A stretch of DNA of 64,000 nucleotides from positions 124,001-188,000 of the forward strand of contig NZ_CP071597.1 of assembly GCF_017357405.1 (NCBI RefSeq), given 5' to 3'. Below, in pieces: positions 34,378-43,590 of this stretch. The notes under the pieces are model-generated. The model was given only the letters and a program-made list of their open reading frames with translations. It ran no database searches and was not told where the DNA came from. Both the position numbers and the translations under genes were made by a program. Every line of letters begins with the position of its first letter. Positions within the stretch are counted from its first letter, which is position 1. The DNA is from Halomontanus rarus (GTDB lineage Archaea > Halobacteriota > Halobacteria > Halobacteriales > Natrialbaceae).

Positions 34378-34950
34378 ATGAGTGACGACCCGGAGGTACT
34401 CGTCGTCGACGACGAGTCCCGGCTCGCGGATCTGTTCGCCGCGTGGATCGGGGCAGAGCGCCCCGTCGAAGCGGCGTACAACGGTGAAGAGGCCCTCGAG
34501 AAGATGAGCCAGAGCGTCGAGGTCGTCCTCCTCGACCGCCGAATGCCGGGGCTCTCGGGTGACGAAGTACTGCAAGCGATCCGGGAAGAGGGGTACGACT
34601 GTCGCGTCGTCATGGTGACCGCGGTCGATCCCGACTTCGACATCATCGAGATGGGGTTCGACGACTACCTCGTCAAACCCGTCTCGAAAGACGAACTCCT
34701 CGAGATGATCGGGACCGTCTCGGCGCGCGCGGACTACGAGTCCGATATTCAGGAGTACTACGCTCTCGTCTCCAAGAAGGCGTTGCTCGAGTCCGAGAAG
34801 GCGGATCGCGATCTCGCGGACAACGAAGAGTACCAGGATCTCTGTGAACGCGTCGACGAACTCCGATCACAGGTCGACGAGACCGTTTCGGGCATGTCGA
34901 GTCACGACGACTTCGTCGGCGCGTTTCAGGACCTCGGCTCGGAACACTAG
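34378..34950 (+). CDS. HalX-domain response regulator
   Basis: A 190-residue two-domain regulator. Residues 1-115 are a receiver: acidic pair VVDDES, phospho-acceptor Asp in VVLLDRRMPGLSGDE near residue 52 and the conserved Lys in YLVKPVSKDEL near 100. Residues 115-180 are the HalX helical domain (YALVSKKALLESEKADRDL), found only in haloarchaea and of unknown output. Its stop codon overlaps that of the convergent histidine kinase, its probable partner. A close paralogue lies at 56.8-57.4 kb. Confidence 0.92.
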   Translation: MSDDPEVLVVDDESRLADLFAAWIGAERPVEAAYNGEEALEKMSQSVEVVLLDRRMPGLSGDEVLQAIREEGYDCRVVMVTAVDPDFDIIEMGFDDYLVKPVSKDELLEMIGTVSARADYESDIQEYYALVSKKALLESEKADRDLADNEEYQDLCERVDELRSQVDETVSGMSSHDDFVGAFQDLGSEH

Positions 34951-37076
34951 TCGTCCGTCTCGGTGACGACGAACTCGAAACGGGCCCCTCCCGTCTCGCT
35001 TTCGGTCGCCTCGGTCGTCCACTCGTGACCGGTAGCGACTTCTCGGACCACCCAGAGACCGATCCCGAGTCCCGACGACGTCGTCACCTCGGAATCGAAC
35101 GCGTGGTCACGGATTTCCGCCGGCATTCCTCGACCGTCGTCCTCGACGAAGAAGCCGACCGGCTCGTTTTCGATGTGGCCTTTCCGTTCGGTTCGTTCCC
35201 CGCCCCAGTTCCAAGTCGCATACTCGTCCTCAGTTTCACGCTCACGTCCATTCCCATGTTCACGCTCATTCTCACGGTCACGTCCACCACTCCCCCCAAC
35301 GACGGCGTCGGTAGACTCGAGCACACCGATCCGGACCGTCAGTGACGTCTCGTCCGCTCCGGTGTCCGCATCCCGGTCGCGGGTCGGCTCCGGTCCGTGT
35401 TCGACCGAATTTCGAAACAGGTTCTCGAGGAGTCGAAGCACGCGCGATCGATCCGCGTCGAGGAGCATCGACCCCTCGATCGACAACGTCGCGCCGTCGG
35501 TCGTCACGTTCTCCCAGGCCTCGCGCGCGATCTCCTCGAGTTCGACCGGCTCCGAGTCGACTGCCCACTCCCCCTCGCGGGCGATCGCGAGCACGTCGGC
35601 GATTATCGCCTCCATCCGATTTAACCCCTCACGGACCTTCCCGATGTAGTCGAACGAACCCGTTTCCTCGAGCAAGTCGAGGTATCCTTTCGAGACCCCG
35701 AGCGGATTCCGGAGATCGTGACTGACGATCCGAGCGAACGCGTCCAGACGCTCGTTTTGCTGACGTAGCGTCCGCTCGCGACGCTTTCGGTCGGTGATAT
35801 CTCGAACGACGCCGACGGAGCCGCGAAACTCGTCGTCGTGGACGAGAACCGAGAGCTGTGTCTCACACGGGATCGTCCCCCCGGATTTCGTTTCGAGGAT
35901 GGACTCGAACGTGTCCGTGCTCTCGTCGGTCTCGAGCAACGCGTCGATCGTTTCTCTGGCGGCGTCGACACCGTCTTCGTCGAACAGGACCGAGAGGTGC
36001 TCGCCGAGCAGTCCTTCGAGGCTGTAGCCGGTCATCTCGAGGAGCGCGTCGTTGATCGTCGTGAAGTGCCCCTCGTCGTCGAGGACGTACATCCCGTCGC
36101 CCGCCGTTTCGACGAGCCGTTCGTACCGCTGCAGCGCTTGTTGCTGTTGATCGAGTTGGCCACGAACGGCGACCGACTCGAGGGCGTACGACGCCGTCTC
36201 GGCGACGGACCGAATCGCCTCTCGGGCGCCCGCCGACAGCGGCTCGAGGGTGTAGACGACGAGGACGCCGTAGAGATCGTCGCCCGTCGCCAGCGGCGCG
36301 ATCGCGACCGACTCGACCTCGCGATCGCTGGCAGCCTCGCCCAGCGGAACCAGCGTCTGATTGCCCGCCAATCGCTGGACGGTCTGGAGGTCTCGGCTGT
36401 GAAGCGTCCGCTCGAGCAGCGGCTGGGTCCGATCACCGATACTGAACGTCCGGTGCATCGGCCACTCGACCGTCGCCGCGTCGGTCAACCAGGGGACGAC
36501 CTCGCGCTCGCCGTGGTCGTACTCGCCGACCCAGGCGAACGCGAACCGATCGTCGGCGGCGAACTCCTCGCGGATCGCTCGTTCGATGGTTCCCGGCGAC
36601 CTGGCATCCGCCAGTCGTCGCTTGATCGTCCCGACGAGTCGATCGAACGCCGGATCGGTTTTCGTTCCGATCCGACGAGTGACGGCGTCTGCCAGTCGTG
36701 CCGACGTGTCTCGCGTTTTCGGTGTCGACGCCGAGGTCGCGTTCGAGTCCGAATCGGCACCCGTTTCGCTCCCCCCGCCGGCGCGTGCGATCACCTCCGT
36801 CAGGAGAGTTACCGAGGCATTCTCGTCGTCGCTCCAGTGGACGAACGCCGGTGTTCCGGGCCACCGCGATTCGACGGCGTCGAGGAGGCCGGGGACGTTC
36901 GCGACTGTACTCGCGTCGATGACCACGGCGTCGATGGACTCGTGCTCGAGACGATCGACGGCGATTGCCGACGTCTGGGCGACGACGACGCTGACGGATG
37001 CATCGGCGAGCGAGAGCGTGACAGTGGCTCTCGTCGACCGATCGCTGCTAACGCAGAGTACGCGTGGGCGATTCAT
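34947..37076 (-). CDS. Sensor histidine kinase (receiver-like, GAF, PAS, HisKA, HATPase)
   Basis: A 709-residue soluble kinase. Residues 1-120 resemble a receiver (MNRPRVLCVSSDRSTRATV, DAVVIDAST). A GAF domain follows (about 150-320), then PAS (about 325-440; YVLDDEGHFTTINDALLEMTGY). The kinase core has an intact H-box, VSHDLRNPLGVSKGYLDLL, an N-box LLENLFRNSVEH, and ATP-binding VEDDGRGMP and SGLGIGLWVVRE. A charged loop with hexanucleotide repeats interrupts the ATPase domain. No transmembrane segment is visible. It shares the four bases CTAG with the stop of the convergent HalX regulator gene. The start at 37076 is preferred over 37103. Confidence 0.92.
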   Translation of the reverse strand: MNRPRVLCVSSDRSTRATVTLSLADASVSVVVAQTSAIAVDRLEHESIDAVVIDASTVANVPGLLDAVESRWPGTPAFVHWSDDENASVTLLTEVIARAGGGSETGADSDSNATSASTPKTRDTSARLADAVTRRIGTKTDPAFDRLVGTIKRRLADARSPGTIERAIREEFAADDRFAFAWVGEYDHGEREVVPWLTDAATVEWPMHRTFSIGDRTQPLLERTLHSRDLQTVQRLAGNQTLVPLGEAASDREVESVAIAPLATGDDLYGVLVVYTLEPLSAGAREAIRSVAETASYALESVAVRGQLDQQQQALQRYERLVETAGDGMYVLDDEGHFTTINDALLEMTGYSLEGLLGEHLSVLFDEDGVDAARETIDALLETDESTDTFESILETKSGGTIPCETQLSVLVHDDEFRGSVGVVRDITDRKRRERTLRQQNERLDAFARIVSHDLRNPLGVSKGYLDLLEETGSFDYIGKVREGLNRMEAIIADVLAIAREGEWAVDSEPVELEEIAREAWENVTTDGATLSIEGSMLLDADRSRVLRLLENLFRNSVEHGPEPTRDRDADTGADETSLTVRIGVLESTDAVVGGSGGRDRENEREHGNGRERETEDEYATWNWGGERTERKGHIENEPVGFFVEDDGRGMPAEIRDHAFDSEVTTSSGLGIGLWVVREVATGHEWTTEATESETGGARFEFVVTETDD

Positions 37077-37413
37077 AGGACTCGAGCTGGACTGATTCCA
37101 CACCTCCTCGCTTTCCCCCGTCCCCGAAGCGGCAGTGGATTACGTCCCTTGTAGGCCGAATGAGTGACTCCAAACCGGATTGTCCGTTCGACCGATATCC
37201 CGATACATGACGCGTTATCCTTTTAGTTTTTCGCCAGATCGGCCGGGTCTCTCTCGTGGTGAAGAGGCGAACGTGGGCGGGGAGGAGAAGAGGAGAGGAG
37301 GCCAAAAACGGAATCGAGAGCGAACGGGACGGTTCCGCTGCCACGAGCGGGACGAACCACCCTCGACCTGGACCGTGTCCCGCTCCTGATCCGAGAGGCC
37401 CGCCGGATCGAAT
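37077..37413. other. Intergenic region between kinase and acyl-CoA dehydrogenase genes
   Basis: About 335 bp. It holds the minus-strand kinase promoter on the left and the region following the dehydrogenase stop on the right. A purine-rich tract (37256-37325) is the only low-complexity element, and I see no gene or RNA. Confidence 0.4.
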
Positions 37414-38565
37414 TCAGGGTGCCTGTCGATAGATGAGGTTCCGCTGGACTTCGTTGGCCCCCTCGTAGATGACCGGGATACGCGCGTCCCGGTAGACCCG
37501 AGAGATGCGCCGTTCCTCGAGGATCGACCGGCCGCCGTGGAACTGCATGCCCTGTTCGGAGACGTCGACGGCCGTTTCCGTCGCCTTCGTCTTCGTCATC
37601 GCCGCCCAGTAGCCGGCGTTGTCGTCGGTTTCGACCTTCTCGCAGGCGCGCCACGCGAGGGTGCGAGCGCTCTCGAACTCGGTGAGCATGTCCGCGAGGC
37701 CGTGCTGGACGGCCTGAAACTCGTTGATCGTGCGGCCGAACTCCTCGCGGTCGTGGCTGAACGCCCAGGCTTCCTCGATCGCGGCGGCCGCGAGACCGAC
37801 GCCGTGGCCCGAGACGATGACCCGACCGTGATTGAAGAAGTCCGCGAGCATCATGAACCCGGCCCCCTCGTAGCCGATCATGTTCTCCTCGGGGATGCGG
37901 CAGTCGTCGAAGGTGATGTGGGCCTGTTTGGAGGCGCGCATCGCGATCTTCTCGGGGATGTGCTCGGCCTCGTAGCCGTCGACGTCGGTGGGGACGATGA
38001 ACATCGAGTGGTTCCCGTACCGATTGTCCTCGTCGTCACCCGTTCGGGCGTAGACCGTGAGCCAGTCGGCCTCGACGCCGTTACCGATCCAGTACTTCTC
38101 GCCGTTTATCACCCACTCGTCACCGTCTTTCTCCGCAGTGGTCTGCATCCCCGCGAGGTCGCTTCCGGTTTCAGGCTCCGAGACCGCCAGACCGGAGATC
38201 TGCTCGCACTCGGCGACCGGCCGGACGAACTCCTCGCACTGCTCGTCGGAGCCGTACTCGTAGGTCATCTCGCAGCCGAAACTCGCGAGCTGGAGCGTCA
38301 GCGCGATGCCCGCATCCGCGCGGTAGAACTCTTCGGTGAGCGCGAGCATCTGGGCCAGGTCGAGTCCGCGACCACCCCACTCCTCGGGGATGTCCTGAGC
38401 GACCAGTCCCGCCTCTTGACCGGCCTTGAGGATCTCCCAAGGGTACTCCCCGGACTGGTAGTACTCGTGGGCGTTCGGTTCGATGTGTTCGCGCGCGAAC
38501 TCTCGAGCTTCCTCCTTCACGCCACGTGCTCGCTCCGGAACGATGCTATCGTCGAGCAAATTCAT
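37414..38565 (-). CDS. Acyl-CoA dehydrogenase
   Basis: A 383-residue paralogue of the dehydrogenase at 30.8-32.0 kb. FAD-binding LAVSEPETGSDLAGMQTTA lies near residue 122 and WVINGEKYWIGNG near 147; the catalytic Glu is in IPVIYEGANEVQRN near 365. The acyl-binding pocket differs (FGCEMTYEYGSDEQC), so chain-length or branched-chain specificity probably differs. The ATG at 38565 is preferred because a TATAAT-like box (38593-38598) lies about 30 nt upstream and family similarity begins there; the longer frame starts at 38709. Confidence 0.92.
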   Translation of the reverse strand: MNLLDDSIVPERARGVKEEAREFAREHIEPNAHEYYQSGEYPWEILKAGQEAGLVAQDIPEEWGGRGLDLAQMLALTEEFYRADAGIALTLQLASFGCEMTYEYGSDEQCEEFVRPVAECEQISGLAVSEPETGSDLAGMQTTAEKDGDEWVINGEKYWIGNGVEADWLTVYARTGDDEDNRYGNHSMFIVPTDVDGYEAEHIPEKIAMRASKQAHITFDDCRIPEENMIGYEGAGFMMLADFFNHGRVIVSGHGVGLAAAAIEEAWAFSHDREEFGRTINEFQAVQHGLADMLTEFESARTLAWRACEKVETDDNAGYWAAMTKTKATETAVDVSEQGMQFHGGRSILEERRISRVYRDARIPVIYEGANEVQRNLIYRQAP

Positions 38566-38633
38566 GTGATTGCTAGTCGCTCGCAGGGCGGATATAATCG
38601 GTGGAACCGAAAACGGGTTTGAACGAGAGAAAC

Positions 38634-39101
38634 CTAGAGAACAGTTTCGAACCGCTCGGCCGCGGTCTGATCGTCCCGGCTGTGACCTAACTGCCAGATA
38701 TCCCAGCACAGATCACAGACGATGTGGGCGTAGAGCACGACAGCCGTCACCGCTGCGAGCGGTAGACTCTCGAGGGCGAGCAGCGAAACGGCCGCACCGA
38801 CGATCAACTGGTGGCTCAACAGTCGTGGAAGGACACCGACGTCGCCGGGGGCGAAGATCCGTCCCTGATCGCCGAACGCCGCGGCCGGATTCCGAAGACA
38901 GAACGCCATCGCATCCCACGTCCCGGTCTTGATCCGTGCGATGAGGAAGTGGTCGAGATCGACGAAGACACCGATGATGACCGCGTACGCGACGAGCGCG
39001 ATCGGCGGAACGTCGACGCCGAAGACCGTGACTGCTGGCAGGACGTACACCGCCGCTGCGCCGACGACGAGCGAGATCGCCGCGTGATGTTTAGAGTACA
39101 T
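38634..39101 (-). CDS. Membrane protein, metal-dependent-hydrolase-like, unknown function
   Basis: A 155-residue protein with about four hydrophobic helices. His and Asp residues sit near helix ends as in the YdjM group: SKHHAAISLVVGAA at the N-terminus, GVFVDLDHFLIAR near residue 47, LLSHQLIVGAAV near 92 and YAHIVCDLCWDI near 121. I suggest a distant relationship to that family but cannot prove it. The start at 39101 places the first helix at the N-terminus. It is on the same strand as the dehydrogenase that follows. Confidence 0.68.
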   Translation of the reverse strand: MYSKHHAAISLVVGAAAVYVLPAVTVFGVDVPPIALVAYAVIIGVFVDLDHFLIARIKTGTWDAMAFCLRNPAAAFGDQGRIFAPGDVGVLPRLLSHQLIVGAAVSLLALESLPLAAVTAVVLYAHIVCDLCWDIWQLGHSRDDQTAAERFETVL

Positions 39102-39211
39102 TGGTTGTCTGCGACGACCACCTCGAGGAGTAAAACCGTCCCGTTCGTCTCTCGCCTCTTTACCTCCGCTCACTCTTCACCCCCGCTCACCTCGCGAACC
39201 TTCGAGGCAGA

Positions 39212-39607
39212 TCACCCGGTAAACCCGGTGAGCAGCCAGTCGTCGTCGCCGTTTCTCTCGCCGTCGCCCTCTCCCTCGTCGGTCAGACTCGGTGCGCTGA
39301 CCAGAACGAACGCGCTCTCCTCGTCATCGTTGCGGATCTGACGGGTCGATTCGGCCGGGATCCACAGTGCGTCTCCCGTCTCCATCTCGACGTCTTCACC
39401 GTCGACGACCACCGTCGCCGTGCCCTCGATGAGGACGTACACTTCTTCGTGTTCGTTGTCGGTGTGGTCGTGTGGCTGGCTCTTCCAGTCGGGGTCACAT
39501 CGGACGACAGTGACACCGACCTGCTCGGTCTCGAGGGGCTCTCGGAGGAAGTGCATCGCGTTCGAGACCTGATCGACGTCCTCGTAGTTGACCTTTGTGT
39601 ACGTCAT
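39212..39607 (-). CDS. Cupin-domain protein
   Basis: A 131-residue single cupin barrel. Motif 1 is QPHDHTDNEHEEVYVLIEG near residue 44 (two His and a Glu as metal ligands), and motif 2 is in GDALWIPAESTRQIRN near 79, where the usual His is replaced by Thr/Arg. An acidic tail follows. Small cupins bind metals or small ligands; the role is not predictable. It lies downstream of nikR on the same strand (66 nt gap) and could be co-regulated. Confidence 0.83.
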   Translation of the reverse strand: MTYTKVNYEDVDQVSNAMHFLREPLETEQVGVTVVRCDPDWKSQPHDHTDNEHEEVYVLIEGTATVVVDGEDVEMETGDALWIPAESTRQIRNDDEESAFVLVSAPSLTDEGEGDGERNGDDDWLLTGFTG

Positions 39608-39673
39608 ACTATGTCTACCTTCGTCGGGACGGTAGTAAAAGTACGCTCGTCCAGCCAGGACTCGAGTTCGATA

Positions 39674-40102
39674 TCAGCTCTGGTGGGCGATCGGATCGAA
39701 GCTGTCGACCGGAATCACCGAATAGTCGACGGTCAACGCGTCCTTGGTCGCACGAATCTTCCCGACGAACGTCGAGATGTCCTCGAGGTCCCCCTCGAGG
39801 ACGAACAGTTCCATGCAGTAGTGGTCGCCGACGTGGCTGTGGAAGTTCGACGCGACGAGGTCCTCGTGTTCGTGTCGGAGGTGCATCATCCGCTCCTCGA
39901 CGCTGGTCGTTTCGTAGTCGAAGAGGACGGTAACGATTCCCATGAGTTCTCGATCCTCCAGACGGGTATCTTCGAACTCGCCGAGGAGGTTCCGACCCGC
40001 CTCGCGAATGACTTCGCTTCGCCCAGTGTAACCGTGTTCGTCCGCGAATTGGTCGATCCGCTCGAGAAGTTCGTCCGGCATGGAGACGCTGACGACTGCC
40101 AT
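39674..40102 (-). CDS. nikR: Nickel-responsive regulator NikR (ribbon-helix-helix)
   Basis: A 142-residue repressor. Residues 1-45 form a ribbon-helix-helix ([33 protein letters not shown]). The C-terminal ACT-like domain holds the nickel site: [18 protein letters not shown] near residues 89-106, with two His and a Cys spaced as in E. coli NikR, plus His residues in [11 protein letters not shown]. NikR shuts off nickel uptake when nickel is replete, but no nickel transporter is in the window. A TTAATAG box (40124-40131) about 26 nt upstream supports the start at 40102. Confidence 0.92.
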   Translation of the reverse strand: MAVVSVSMPDELLERIDQFADEHGYTGRSEVIREAGRNLLGEFEDTRLEDRELMGIVTVLFDYETTSVEERMMHLRHEHEDLVASNFHSHVGDHYCMELFVLEGDLEDISTFVGKIRATKDALTVDYSVIPVDSFDPIAHQS

Positions 40103-41026
40103 GTAATAATCTGACCCGGTGAATCTATTAAGGCTTATCATCGATCTAGCTGAGACCGTATCGGGAGGCCCCGACGTCACAGCGCGGCCGAATTTCAGGA
40201 TCCGATCGTCTAACGGCGTTCTCGTTACGGAGAACACCCCATTGTATATATCGATAACCGATTTAATCTGTCGGAGCGTCCCGTTCACCGTTGCGCCGAT
40301 CGTAGCGCGACGTAGCTGGCATCTCGAGTCGTCCACCGTTCGGCGGTTCTGCTCGAGCAGAGTTCTCGGTCGATTCGAATCTGTTCGACCGTGTCCCTCT
40401 CTCCAGTGATATCGATTCGCTCACACGGAATCAGCGGCCGTCGCGGCAGTGACCGACGGAATCACGATAATACTAGATTACTAACGCGGCGTTCGAACGA
40501 CCAGTTCGCTCGTAGTCCGACAACATATTTCGGACGGTTTAGCCGGTCACTCCGTTCCAGAGGGCGTTTCCGGGTCTCGAATCGAACCGAAGGTAGAGTT
40601 TCGACCGTCCGGTCGCCGACGGTCATCGATTGACGATCACCGTCCGGCGAGAGCACTCACGTTCAACAATTTCTCCCTCGAAATCTGAAGGTGTCCGAGC
40701 ACAGTCTATACCAAACATTCGAGACGTACGATCAGTTCGACACTACATGGGATCGAGACCAGAGATGGCGAATAGCAGATATCTCGGTAGCCGAGCGGCA
40801 ATAGTCGTTTATCCAGAGCCGTCCCTCGGTTTTCTATCGAACCCGATTCGTTAGACCGACGGATATAATTCTCGTCCGATGTCGAATCGTGTGAGTCCGT
40901 CCACCGGAGAACTCACCCCAACGAACACTTCAAGGATCGTATCAGCGTCGACCCAAACTGAATGGAAATCTATCATTTTAGTACTTACTCAATTACGAAG
41001 TCCGGTACGCGACAAGGGTTTTTCGC
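40103..41026. other. 924-bp gene-free region
   Basis: The longest gap in the window. The left end is the nikR promoter. ATTGTATATATCGATAACCGATTTAATC (about 40241-40268) is strongly TATA-like, and further A/T-rich spots lie at 40480-40495, 40660-40690, 40862-40872 and 40970-41000. Open frames on both strands are short, Arg/Ser-rich and lack start-site context. It may hold an unrecognised RNA or a decayed gene; I cannot identify either. Confidence 0.4.
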
Positions 41027-41830
41027 ATGGTACAACTTCAACCCGCCCAGCAAGTACAGGTTCCTGAATGGCTTCAGGATCCAGTTGCCGAACTGGTCAC
41101 GTTCTTACCGCGACTGATCGGCGCACTCGTGATCCTCTTCGTCGGCTGGATCATCGGACGGCTCGTCGCTCGAGTCGTCCGTCGAATCGCTGACGGCGTC
41201 GAACTGGACCGAATGGTACTCGAAACGCCTCTGGGGAGGATCCTCGGCGGAACCGAACGAGCGGTCTCCAGCGCGTTCGGATCGCTCGGGAAGTGGTTCG
41301 TGTACGCGATCGCCATCCTCGCGGCGGCGAACGCGCTCGCGATTCCGATGCTATCCGAGTGGATTTCGACGGCCGTCTCGTACCTGCCGGCGTTCATCGC
41401 GGGACTGCTCGTCATCACGCTGGGATTCGTCGTCGCGGACTTCATCGGCGACATGATCGAGCGGACGCGAGCCGCGACTCAGACGGCTTATGCCAGCTGG
41501 TTCGCCACCGGCGCCCGAATGTTCCTCTACTTCACGGCGCTCGTCATCGGTCTCGATACGATGGGGATCGACGTCGGTATCCTCTACGTGTTCGCGCGAG
41601 CGCTCGCGTGGGGACTCGCCGCGGCCGTCGCGATCGGCGCCGGTGTCGCCTTCGGCTGGGGCGGAAAAGACTACGTCTCCAACAACATCGACAGCTGGAT
41701 GAGTCGCTCGAGTTCCGTTACCCCGAGCGAAAGCGGATCCGAACGGACCAGTGAACGCTCGACTAATACCGAGCGGCGTCGCGGTCCCGACCGCGAGCCC
41801 GGCTCGGAACCGGGCCCCGGCGACGACTGA
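41027..41830 (+). CDS. Conserved TM-helix (MscS-related) membrane protein
   Basis: A 267-residue protein with the conserved transmembrane-helix repeat (PF05552-type) found in small-conductance mechanosensitive-channel relatives: LIGALVILFVGWIIGRLVARVVRRI near residue 30, then four more hydrophobic helices up to residue 220. FGWGGKDYVSNNIDSWM resembles the pore-lining exit of MscS-like proteins. The final 40 residues are a charged Ser/Arg/Pro-rich tail. The beta domain of MscS is absent, so channel activity is uncertain. Confidence 0.82.
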   Translation: MVQLQPAQQVQVPEWLQDPVAELVTFLPRLIGALVILFVGWIIGRLVARVVRRIADGVELDRMVLETPLGRILGGTERAVSSAFGSLGKWFVYAIAILAAANALAIPMLSEWISTAVSYLPAFIAGLLVITLGFVVADFIGDMIERTRAATQTAYASWFATGARMFLYFTALVIGLDTMGIDVGILYVFARALAWGLAAAVAIGAGVAFGWGGKDYVSNNIDSWMSRSSSVTPSESGSERTSERSTNTERRRGPDREPGSEPGPGDD

Positions 41831-41843
41831 TCGGCCAGATCGA

Positions 41844-42254
41844 TCACTTTACCGGGGATCGAACCCGTTTCGGTCGCTCGGCCGCGGCCGGAAAGAGCGG
41901 TTTGACCGGAACGACGACGTACGATTTTACGAGTCGACCGTCGAACGGCCGCAACTTCTCGAGACGCGCCACCGAGTGAGTGTCGGCGTACGAGTCCTCG
42001 ATTCGATCGAGCACCGCCTCGAACGCATCTGCGTCGAACTGCTCGGCCGGGACGCGATCGGAGACGATCGCGATACTCGAAACCCGGGCGTAGACGTCGA
42101 GCCGACCCTCGAAGGCGTACTCCAGTTCTTCTACTCGATCAGTGACGTCGCCGAACGGCGACCCATCCGCTTCCGTCGGGAAGGAGACGTACGCCTGGTA
42201 TAGATCGGGTCCCCCACCCACGTAGCGCTTCCAGAGTTCTCTCAGCACGTTCAT
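41844..42254 (-). CDS. Haloarchaeal protein of unknown function
   Basis: A 136-residue soluble protein with mixed alpha/beta composition: LYQAYVSFPTEADG near residue 18, VEELEYAFEGRLDVYARVSSIA near 41, and a basic C-terminus (KPLFPAAAERPKRVRSPVK). No family recognised. It is convergent with the preceding TM-helix gene, 13 bp apart. The composition and initiation site support a real gene. Confidence 0.65.
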   Translation of the reverse strand: MNVLRELWKRYVGGGPDLYQAYVSFPTEADGSPFGDVTDRVEELEYAFEGRLDVYARVSSIAIVSDRVPAEQFDADAFEAVLDRIEDSYADTHSVARLEKLRPFDGRLVKSYVVVPVKPLFPAAAERPKRVRSPVK

Positions 42255-42483
42255 ACTGCGTTCCGAACGGTACTAGTAGCGCAGACGCCCACCGAAGCGG
42301 CGATCGTTCGACGTGCGCTCGTTCGAATCGGTATCCGTCGCGAGTTTCGTTCGATCACGTTCCCCATTCCTTCTCACCTTCGGGTACTCGGCACGGGTAA
42401 TACGTCCTTTGTTATCTCCTTCGCTCGACTTCCTCGAGCGTAGTTCGAGAGAGCTTTGTACAATACCCTATTACCGACTCCCG

Positions 42484-42924
42484 ATGGACAGGTATCTCCC
42501 CGCTTCGACGCCGTCCCTGCCGGTCGTGCTTTCGATCACGGCCGTCGCTACCGGCGTCGCGATTAACACGGGTTTCGAACCGACACTTCGGACGATTCCA
42601 GCCCTCCTCCTCGTGTCCGTCGGACTCGCCGGCGTCGCGAATCACGTCGGAGACCGCCGCGTCGAGCACCTCCAGCAGACCACCCATCGGTGGTGGCTAT
42701 TCGCGTTTACCACGTTTCTCCCGTACGGATTAGTGACGGCACCCTCGAGCGAGTCGGCGGCCGCGGTCGGCGACGCGTTCTCCGGACCGGTCGTCGGGAC
42801 CGCGCTCGAGGCGGTCGCCGGTGCGTCGATTCTGTGCGCAGTCGCCGTGACGGTGCTGTACGGGTTCGCCAGCTACGGGATCCATCCGGGGCGACCGTCG
42901 CCGGAAGACCGCGTCCTCGACTGA
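42484..42924 (+). CDS. Four-span membrane protein, unknown function (possible paralogue 1)
   Basis: A 146-residue protein with four hydrophobic helices (about 13-30, 38-55, 72-90, 110-135) and a short acidic end (RPSPEDRVLD). The ATG at 42484 is chosen over 42313 because a TTTGTACAAT box (42455-42464) lies about 25-28 nt upstream. The next plus-strand gene has the same size, helix pattern and a similar C-terminal end, suggesting an old tandem duplication. Confidence 0.68.
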   Translation: MDRYLPASTPSLPVVLSITAVATGVAINTGFEPTLRTIPALLLVSVGLAGVANHVGDRRVEHLQQTTHRWWLFAFTTFLPYGLVTAPSSESAAAVGDAFSGPVVGTALEAVAGASILCAVAVTVLYGFASYGIHPGRPSPEDRVLD

Positions 42925-43131
42925 CGGTAGCTACGGTAACGACCGAAACGGTGTCCACACCGATCGTCCAGTTGACGTGTGCGATCGAATGAGCACAGAC
43001 TTCATCGGCTACGATAGTTTTCTGGAACTGCGTACGGTTTGCTCGCGGTGACTCACGAACCGAGGGATCGTACCGGATTCGACCGCAGCCAACAGGTATA
43101 TGTACAGCCGTGTACTGCTCCCACCAAAGCG

Positions 43132-43590
43132 GTGCACATCGTGATTTCTACGGTCACACGCACAGAACGAACGCTGCTCGCGCTGTCACTCGCGTGTTTC
43201 GCACTCGCGGGTGTCGTGAATACGTCCCTCGACGTCACGTTCCAGAGTGGCGTCGCGATGACGGTGGCGGTCGCCGGCGTCTACGGATTCGCGCTGTATG
43301 CGCGGTCGGTGAACCGATCTCGGCTCGCGCGCCTGTCGCTCGGCCTCTGGATCGCGTTTCTCGCCGTCACACCGGTCCACCTCGTCGACGCAGTCGCGGT
43401 CACGGTCGGTGTCGCTCGATTCGGCTCCGTTCCCGCCGACGTGACCGCCGCACTGATTCCCGCAGCGACCTGGGCGATGCTGCTTGGTGCGTGTACCTCG
43501 ACCGCGTTTCTCGCGTTCCGCGAATACGGCGCGCAGACCGGCGTCGACACCCCGGAAGAACAGGCGCTCGATCAGGATTTCGACTTCTAA
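43132..43590 (+). CDS. Four-span membrane protein, unknown function (possible paralogue 2)
   Basis: About 152 residues, read from a GTG start (43132; another GTG at 43141 is possible) because the only in-frame ATG (43039) lies before the TATA-like GGTATATGTA (43095-43104). Four hydrophobic helices follow (LLALSLACFALAGVVN first), and the protein ends with an acidic tail (TPEEQALDQDFDF). It resembles the preceding gene product in size and layout, including a Gly-Val-x-Asn-Thr segment after helix 1. Confidence 0.62.
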   Translation: MHIVISTVTRTERTLLALSLACFALAGVVNTSLDVTFQSGVAMTVAVAGVYGFALYARSVNRSRLARLSLGLWIAFLAVTPVHLVDAVAVTVGVARFGSVPADVTAALIPAATWAMLLGACTSTAFLAFREYGAQTGVDTPEEQALDQDFDF

